Shown: positions 59,578 through 64,000 of the stretch, in pieces
How positions within the stretch are numbered: position 1 is the stretch's first letter
Layout of the letters: each line of letters starts with the position of its first letter
Assembly: GCA_964490325.1 (NCBI GenBank)
Contig: CAZBBX010000009.1
Location: 1-64,000, forward strand
DNA: 64,000 nt
Source: DAOPJM01 sp964490325
Lineage (GTDB): Bacteria > Bacillota > Clostridia > Christensenellales > CAG-138
Direction of reading: 5' to 3'
Position numbers and translations under genes: made by a program
Notes under the pieces: model-generated
The model's input: the letters and a program-made list of their open reading frames with translations, nothing else
What the model was told of the DNA's origin: nothing
Databases searched by the model: none

Positions 59578-59608
59578 AACGTATGACGAAAAGGGCGCGG
59601 GTATGCGC
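59578..59608 (-). promoter_or_regulatory. Sigma-E-like promoter of spoIVA
   Basis: On the minus strand GCGCATAC and CATACGTT are separated by 15 bases, resembling the spoIIP promoter and the sigma-E pattern. Confidence 0.55.
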
Positions 59609-59612
59609 ACAC

Positions 59613-59642
59613 AAAAAAAGGAGACCCTGCGAAGGGGTCTCC
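59613..59642 (-). terminator. Terminator after the DegV gene
   Basis: On the minus strand the stem GGAGACCC/GGGTCTCC is followed by seven T. Confidence 0.92.
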
Positions 59643-59658
59643 GTGAGAAGGGCTTTGC

Positions 59659-60519
59659 TTACTTGTGGATGAACAGCACGCCGATGGTGCCGGGGCCGCA
59701 GTGGGAGCTGATGGTGCAGCTTGCACGGGTGACGAACAGCTCCTTAAAGGGCTGCAGCGCCAGCACCTGCGCCTTGGCGTCGGCAAGGATGGACTCGTCG
59801 ATGCCCGAATGTGTGATAAACACGCGGTCGTATACAAGATCGTCCCGTCCCGCAAGCTGCTGCTCGATGTACTTGGTCACGCATTTGCCAAGCTTGCCCA
59901 CATACTTTTTGCCCACGGTCATGGAGCCGCCGCGGTCATTGACCACAAAGATGCTCGGATGCAGCCCCAGTATACCTGCGCTCAGCTGCGCCATGCTGGA
60001 GCAGCGTCCGCCTGCGTGGAGAAAGTCCAGCTTGTCGATGACGAAGCTGGCGCTGGTCTTGTCGGCAAGGGCGCTGACCTCCTCACAGATCTTGGACGCC
60101 TCCATGCCGCTTGCAATGCGCTCACCCGCCTCGCAGACCAGCAGGCCGGAACCCGTGGACAGGCTCTTGGAGTCGATGACATACACCTCGCCGCCCAGCT
60201 GCTCGGCAGCGATGCGGGCATTTTGGTGGCAGCTGGACAGACCGCTGCCAAGCGAAATGTGGATGACGGCCTCGCCTGCGTCCACATGGGGCTGAAACAG
60301 GCGCAGGTATTCTTCGGGATTCACCGCCGCCGTGCGGGGCAGGGTGTGGGTCTTGTACCAATTTTCGTAGACGTCATCGGGAAAGATGCTCACGCCGTCG
60401 ATGCCCACGGTGTCGCCCATATACACGCTCAGGGGAGTGAAGGCAACATGATAGCGTTCCGCCAGTTCCGGCCCGATGTCTACAGAGCTGTCGGCGGATA
60501 AAAAGATCTTTTTAGCCAT
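59659..60519 (-). CDS. DegV-family fatty acid-binding protein
   Basis: The 286-residue protein has the family's SADSSVDIGPELAERYHVAFTPLSVYMG start, TAAVNPEEYLRLF, VIHISLGSGLSSCHQNARIAAEQ, SKSLSTGSGLLVCEAG and DKLDFLHAGGRCS. Relatives bind a fatty acid and, as FakB subunits, present it to the FakA kinase for phosphorylation. No fakA lies nearby. It has an AAGGAGG site and its own promoter and terminator. Confidence 0.94.
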   Translation of the reverse strand: MAKKIFLSADSSVDIGPELAERYHVAFTPLSVYMGDTVGIDGVSIFPDDVYENWYKTHTLPRTAAVNPEEYLRLFQPHVDAGEAVIHISLGSGLSSCHQNARIAAEQLGGEVYVIDSKSLSTGSGLLVCEAGERIASGMEASKICEEVSALADKTSASFVIDKLDFLHAGGRCSSMAQLSAGILGLHPSIFVVNDRGGSMTVGKKYVGKLGKCVTKYIEQQLAGRDDLVYDRVFITHSGIDESILADAKAQVLALQPFKELFVTRASCTISSHCGPGTIGVLFIHK

Positions 60520-60545
60520 AACAGCCTCCTTGCTTGTTTTTTTCT

Positions 60546-60574
60546 ATTTTATCAAACCATTTACAATTCGTCAA
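60546..60574 (-). promoter_or_regulatory. Promoter of the DegV gene
   Basis: On the minus strand TTGACG (60574-60569) and TAAAAT (60551-60546) are separated by 17 bases. Confidence 0.85.
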
Positions 60575-60815
60575 TGCGTTGCCTTTTACAAAGGAAGCGG
60601 ATCTCTTCGGGGCAGTTCCCGTCTTCAAATGCTGCCCGCAGGGCAGAAAGCTGCAGGAAGGAAAGTTTTTTCATAAAAAAGACGAAAAACTAAAAAAGCG
60701 CCACCGTTCTTTCACAATGCGCACATACTCCTGCCATCTTGCTTTTCTATACTGGCAACAGTGAAAGGGGAGACCCGATCACAAAATCCTCCTCCTTATG
60801 TATGATACTTCCCCC

Positions 60816-60852
60816 GTCAAAAGCTCCGCATCCCCCCCGCGGAGCTTTTGAC
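60816..60852. repeat. Perfect 14-bp inverted repeat in the DegV-kal gap
   Basis: GTCAAAAGCTCCGC and GCGGAGCTTTTGAC flank a 9-nt loop of mainly C. No gene frame covers it, and the surrounding DNA from 60575 to 60918 shows no supportable coding region. Confidence 0.85.
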
Positions 60853-60918
60853 ATGTTTTGGCTCTTCGCGAAGAGCACGTCTGTTTTCCAATGGGATGCG
60901 TATATTTTCCGCGCTATC

Positions 60919-60947
60919 TTGACGGGATCGGCAGAGCCTGCTAAAAT
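60919..60947 (+). promoter_or_regulatory. Promoter of the lysine fermentation operon
   Basis: TTGACG (60919-60924) and TAAAAT (60942-60947) are separated by 17 bases. The predicted start near 60954 lies just before the riboswitch. Confidence 0.85.
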
Positions 60948-60967
60948 ATATTTGATACAATTTCATA

Positions 60968-61112
60968 GAGTATAGAGGCGCGGAATGCAGAACAGCCGCG
61001 GGTCATGGTCGCCGATCGGCCGCCCGCTGCAAGGGGCGTTTCGCCGAAAGCGCGGCAAGGATCGGAAAAAAACGCGCTTGGGAACAGATCGAGCGGGTCT
61101 GTAACTGTCGTC
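60968..61112 (+). promoter_or_regulatory. Lysine riboswitch (L box) aptamer
   Basis: The sequence carries the conserved L-box segments in order: ATAGAGGCGCGG (60972-60983), AAGGGGCGTTTCGCCGAAAG (61031-61050) and CTGTAACTGTC (61100-61110). These correspond to the lysC leader segments AGAGGUGCG, AAGGGG-GC-UCGCCGAAG and GUAA-CUGUC. Supporting helices are GCGCG/CGCGC (P4, about 61050-61077) and ACAGATC/GGGTCTGT (P5, 61084-61102). A short ATAG/CTGT stem can close the domain. It lies between a promoter and kal. Confidence 0.92.
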
Positions 61113-61130
61113 CGCCGTGTACGGGATGAT

Positions 61131-61169
61131 GCGCTATCGAACCAATTTTTGGGATCGATGGCGCTTTTT
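61131..61169 (+). terminator. Riboswitch expression platform, terminator 1
   Basis: The 10-bp stem GCGCTATCGA/TCGATGGCGC (one G-T pair) is followed by five T. Confidence 0.82.
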
Positions 61170-61174
61170 GGACG

Positions 61175-61214
61175 GAGCGCTATCAAGTTTGTCTTGGCTG
61201 CGCTTCGTTTTTTT
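61175..61214 (+). terminator. Riboswitch expression platform, terminator 2
   Basis: The stem AGCGC/GCGCT with inner CAAG/CTTG is followed by TCG and seven T. Its 5' strand shares GCGCTATC with terminator 1, so an alternative hairpin (61157-61164 with 61177-61184) could destroy both. Confidence 0.75.
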
Positions 61215-61250
61215 GTATCAGCAATAAAAAAATCAGGAGGAAAAAGGGAA

Positions 61251-61640
61251 ATGGAAGAAAAGAAGGTCATGATCCGCCTGCGCATGAGCGCGCATGACGC
61301 GCATTACGGCGGCAATTTGGTGGACGGCGCAAGGATGCTGCAGCTGTTCGGCGATGTTGCAACGGAGCTTTTGATCCGCCGCGACGGGGACGAGGGGCTG
61401 TTCCGCGCCTATGACGAGATCGAGTTTTTGGCCCCCGTCTTCGCAGGGGATTACATCGAAGCGACGGGTGAGATCGTCTCCGAGGGACGAAGCTCCCGCC
61501 GTATGCGCTTTGAAGCGTACAAGGTCATCGCGCCGCGTCCCGAGCTGAGCGATTCCGCCTGCGACGTGCTGGATACCCCCGTGCTGGTCTGCCGTGCAAG
61601 CGGCACCTGCGTCACCCCCGTTGATAAGCAAAGAAAGTGA
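61251..61640 (+). CDS. kal: 3-aminobutyryl-CoA ammonia lyase
   Basis: Kal removes ammonia from 3-aminobutyryl-CoA to give crotonyl-CoA in lysine fermentation. The 129-residue hotdog-fold protein has VMIRLRMSAHDAHYGGNLVDGA at its N-terminus and AYDEIEFLAPVFAGDYIEATGEIV in the middle, the family pattern. The ATG at 61251 has an AGGAGG site; longer frames run through the riboswitch. kce follows after 9 bases. Confidence 0.93.
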   Translation: MEEKKVMIRLRMSAHDAHYGGNLVDGARMLQLFGDVATELLIRRDGDEGLFRAYDEIEFLAPVFAGDYIEATGEIVSEGRSSRRMRFEAYKVIAPRPELSDSACDVLDTPVLVCRASGTCVTPVDKQRK

Positions 61641-61649
61641 GATAGTACC

Positions 61650-62489
61650 ATGGAAAAGCTGATCGTAACCTGCTGCGTCTCCGGCGCAGAAGTCACCAAG
61701 GAGCACAATCCCGCCGTCCCCTACACCGTGGCGGAGTACGTTCGCGAGGCCAAGGGCGCCTATGACGCCGGCGCCTCTTTGATCCATCTGCATGTCCGCG
61801 AGGACGACGGCACGCCCACCCAGAGCAAGGAGCGCTTCCAAGTCATCATGGACGCCATCCGCAAGGCCTGCCCCGATATCATCTTGGAGCCTTCCACAGG
61901 CGGCGCGGTCGGCATGAGCGCCGAGGAGCGCCTGCAGCCCCTGCTGCTGCGTCCCGAAATGGCGACACTGGACTGCGGCACCACCAACTTTGGCGACGAC
62001 ATCTTTGTCAACACCGAAAAGGACATCATCGCCTTTGCGGAGCGTATGAATGAGCTGGACGTCTATCCCGAGATCGGCGTGTTCGACAAGGGCATGGTGG
62101 ACACCGCGCTGCGTCTTAACAAGAAGGGCATCATAAAAGGGCCTCTGTACTTCGACTTTGCGCTTGGACTGCGCGGCGGCATGACGGGCGAGGCCCGCGA
62201 CCTGTGCTTCATGCGCGATTCCATCCCGCACGATGCGCTGTGGACGGTCTGCGCCATGGGACGCTATGAGTACCCCGTTGCGGTACAGGCCATCACCATG
62301 GGCGGTCACGTTCGTGTCGGCTTCGAGGACAACATCTACGTTTCCAAGGGCGTGCTTGCCAAGAGCAACGGCGAGCTGGTCGAAAAGATCGTTCGCTTCG
62401 CCAAGGAGTTCGGCCGCCCCGTTGCGACCCCCGCCGAGGCGCGTGCCATCTTAGGCATTGCAGGCCGTCCCAACGACCCCACCCGTTAA
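61650..62489 (+). CDS. kce: 3-keto-5-aminohexanoate cleavage enzyme
   Basis: Kce condenses 5-amino-3-oxohexanoate with acetyl-CoA, yielding acetoacetate and 3-aminobutyryl-CoA. The 279-residue TIM-barrel zinc protein shows IVTCCVSGAEVTKEHNP, ASLIHLHVREDDGTPTQ (metal His residues), LEPSTGGAVGMSAEER and MGGHVRVGFEDNIYV. All fit the BKACE/Kce family. In this gene order (kal, kce, kdd, kamA) the lysine pathway role is specific. Confidence 0.95.
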   Translation: MEKLIVTCCVSGAEVTKEHNPAVPYTVAEYVREAKGAYDAGASLIHLHVREDDGTPTQSKERFQVIMDAIRKACPDIILEPSTGGAVGMSAEERLQPLLLRPEMATLDCGTTNFGDDIFVNTEKDIIAFAERMNELDVYPEIGVFDKGMVDTALRLNKKGIIKGPLYFDFALGLRGGMTGEARDLCFMRDSIPHDALWTVCAMGRYEYPVAVQAITMGGHVRVGFEDNIYVSKGVLAKSNGELVEKIVRFAKEFGRPVATPAEARAILGIAGRPNDPTR

Positions 62490-62514
62490 GTTCAGCTGAG
62501 AAGGAGATAGATTT

Positions 62515-63555
62515 ATGGCTATGAAAGGCAACAAATACGGCACGCATCGCGTCATCGAGCCCAAGGGCGTCCTTACGCAGGCGGCCTATCGCATCGACAA
62601 CGACATGTCCAAGCGCTACAGCAACGAGATCATCTGCGACGTTATCTCGCTGAACATCGATTCCGCGTCCTTCACCCAGATCGAGGAGGCCTGCGGCGGC
62701 GATGAGCAAAAGATCGGCGAGATGATCCTTGGCATCGTGGCGGAACGCGGCAAGCAGCAAAATCCCGTCACGGGCAGCGGCGGCATGTTCATCGGCCGCG
62801 TGGCGTACATCGGCGAGGATCTGATGGATCGCGACCTGAAGGTCGGCGATAAGATCGCGTCGCTGGTGTCCCTGTCCCTCACCCCGCTGCGCATCGATTG
62901 CATCAAGGCCATCCACAAGGACATCGACCGCGTGGACATCGATGGGCAGGCCGTTCTGTTTGAAAGCGGCATCTACGCAAAGCTGCCCGACGACATGTCC
63001 GAACCGCTGGCGCTGGCAGCCTTGGATGTGGCGGGCGCTCCCGCACAGGCAAGGCGTCTTCCCAAGGAGGGCGACAGCGTCCTCATCTTGGGTGCAAACG
63101 GCAAGAGCGGTGTGCTCTGCGGCTACGAGGCGATGAAGAAGGTCGGCAAGAGCGGCCGCGTCGTGGGCGTGGTGCGCAATCCCAAGCAGGTCCCCGCGCT
63201 GATGGAGCTGGGCGTGTATCACGAGGTCGTCGTGGCCTCCGCCACCGAGCCTGTTAGCGTATTAAACGCTGCCTTGGCGGCCAACGGCGGCAAGGAGTAC
63301 GACCTGTCCATCTCCTGCGTGAACGTTGAAAACTGCGAGATGAGCGCCATCCTGCCCGTTCGCGACAACGGCGTGGTGTACTTCTTCTCCATGGCGACCA
63401 GCTTTACCAAGGCGGCCTTGGGCGCCGAGGGCGTGGGCAAGGACGTGACCATGATCGTGGGCAACGGCTACGCCAAGGACCATGCCGAGATCACCCTCAA
63501 CGTGCTGCGCGAGAATCCCAAGCTGCGGCAGCTGTTTGACGAAAAATACGTATAA
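62515..63555 (+). CDS. kdd: L-erythro-3,5-diaminohexanoate dehydrogenase
   Basis: Kdd oxidises 3,5-diaminohexanoate to 5-amino-3-oxohexanoate with NAD(P)+. The 346-residue medium-chain dehydrogenase-like protein has GTHRVIEPKGVLTQAAYRIDND, GRVAYIGEDLMDRDLKVGDKIASLVSLSLTPL and a Rossmann segment GDSVLILGANGKSGVLCGYEAMKK. An AGAAGGAG site precedes the ATG. It lies between kce and kamA. Confidence 0.95.
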   Translation: MAMKGNKYGTHRVIEPKGVLTQAAYRIDNDMSKRYSNEIICDVISLNIDSASFTQIEEACGGDEQKIGEMILGIVAERGKQQNPVTGSGGMFIGRVAYIGEDLMDRDLKVGDKIASLVSLSLTPLRIDCIKAIHKDIDRVDIDGQAVLFESGIYAKLPDDMSEPLALAALDVAGAPAQARRLPKEGDSVLILGANGKSGVLCGYEAMKKVGKSGRVVGVVRNPKQVPALMELGVYHEVVVASATEPVSVLNAALAANGGKEYDLSISCVNVENCEMSAILPVRDNGVVYFFSMATSFTKAALGAEGVGKDVTMIVGNGYAKDHAEITLNVLRENPKLRQLFDEKYV

Positions 63556-63570
63556 GGAACGGAGGCGCTT

Positions 63571-64000
63571 ATGCGGCAAGGCAGAATGAACGGACTGTTT
63601 CGCGACGTGCCCGACGCGCAGTGGAACGACTGGCAGTGGCAGGTCAAAAACCGCGTCGAGACGCTGGAGCAGCTCAAGAGCTATCTGACCCTCACTCCCG
63701 AGGAGGAGGCGGGCGTAGCGGCCTGCTTAGGTACGCTGCGCATGGCGATCACGCCCTACTATCTCTCCTTGATCGACCCGACGGATCCCTTCGACCCCAT
63801 CCGCCGTCAATGCGTTCCCACCGCTAAGGAGCTTGTCGCCGCACCGGAGGATCAGCTCGATCCCCTGCATGAGGACGCCGACTCCCCCGTGCGCGGACTG
63901 ACGCATCGCTATCCCGACCGCGTGCTGCTCTTGATCACCGATCAATGCTCCATGTACTGCCGTCACTGCACCCGCCGCCGTTTTGCGGGGCAGCACGACT
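63571..64000 (+). CDS. kamA: L-lysine 2,3-aminomutase (partial, cut by window end)
   Basis: KamA is a radical-SAM, PLP-dependent enzyme converting L-lysine to beta-lysine, the first step of lysine fermentation. About 143 codons are visible. The N-terminal part (NDWQWQVKNRVETLEQLKSYLTLTPEEE) and the cluster motif CSMYCRHCTRRRF, the CxxxCxxC of radical SAM enzymes, are diagnostic. The remaining two thirds, including the PLP lysine, is beyond position 64000. A GGAGG site precedes the ATG. Confidence 0.95.
   Translation, partial: MRQGRMNGLFRDVPDAQWNDWQWQVKNRVETLEQLKSYLTLTPEEEAGVAACLGTLRMAITPYYLSLIDPTDPFDPIRRQCVPTAKELVAAPEDQLDPLHEDADSPVRGLTHRYPDRVLLLITDQCSMYCRHCTRRRFAGQHD

Noticed and set aside
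1..64000. tRNA or rRNA genes
   Set aside because: I found no cloverleaf with the conserved T-arm or CCA end, nor rRNA segments, in the intergenic regions. The inspection was by eye only.

Overview
The window is about 64 kb of gene-dense, GC-rich DNA from an anaerobic, spore-forming member of the Firmicutes, most likely class Clostridia. The evidence is the sporulation genes (spoIIP, gpr, spoIVA, a SpoVB/YabM-type flippase), Gram-positive ribosomal gene order (infC-rpmI-rplT; rpoA-rplQ), an electron-bifurcating NfnAB pair, FeoAB and the start of a lysine-fermentation operon. A Christensenellales-like lineage is possible but cannot be fixed from this sequence alone. Most transcription units have clear TTGACA-N17-TATAAT type promoters and hairpin/T-run terminators.

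Layout: 1-0.7 kb, end of the rpoA/rplQ operon. 0.8-5.9 kb (minus), iron operon feoA-feoB-FeoB-associated protein-phosphoesterase-BMP-like protein, behind a strong promoter and a DtxR-like palindrome. 6-7.9 kb (minus), AraC/GyrI-type regulator and a frameshifted membrane/TrkA-C gene. 8-10.7 kb, glpK and an Ldh-family dehydrogenase. 10.8-17.2 kb, a compact shikimate operon (aroF-aroB-aroA-aroC-chorismate mutase-aroE::aroK fusion-aroQ), whose genes mostly overlap by a few bases. 17.2-19.5 kb, nfnA-nfnB. 19.8-23.3 kb, GntR/YtrA-type regulator with an ABC exporter. 23.3-24.6 kb (minus), a zinc-ribbon gene preceded by a probable structured RNA, then a DUF436 gene. 24.9-30.7 kb, mutY, an M14 peptidase, a YabM-like flippase, mazG and HU. 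30.8-34.4 kb, M29 aminopeptidase (minus), a Pro/Thr-repeat membrane protein and an MscS channel. 34.5-38.8 kb, an AT-rich island with one 1305-residue helicase-PLD protein resembling the type II Mokosh anti-phage protein. 38.9-43.6 kb, regulator plus potABCD. 44-49.3 kb, acetyltransferase and large membrane protein (minus), then a three-gene sortase unit. 49.3-52.9 kb, infC-rpmI-rplT, a transglutaminase-like protein and a polyamine-type acetyltransferase. 53-56 kb (minus), mscL and a metal ABC transporter. 56-60.5 kb (minus), spoIIP, gpr, spoIVA and a DegV protein. 60.9-64 kb, a lysine riboswitch followed by kal-kce-kdd-kamA (kamA cut by the window end).

The strongest items for follow-up are: (1) an L-box lysine riboswitch with tandem terminators in front of lysine catabolic rather than biosynthetic genes; (2) a family of modular repeats made of up to five hairpins in fixed order, at three loci, with base changes that keep the stems paired; (3) the solitary helicase-PLD defence island bounded by a 23-bp duplicated terminator; (4) a structured RNA of about 240 nt upstream of a zinc-ribbon gene; and (5) several genes whose -10 box lies 6-7 nt before the start codon, suggesting leaderless mRNAs.
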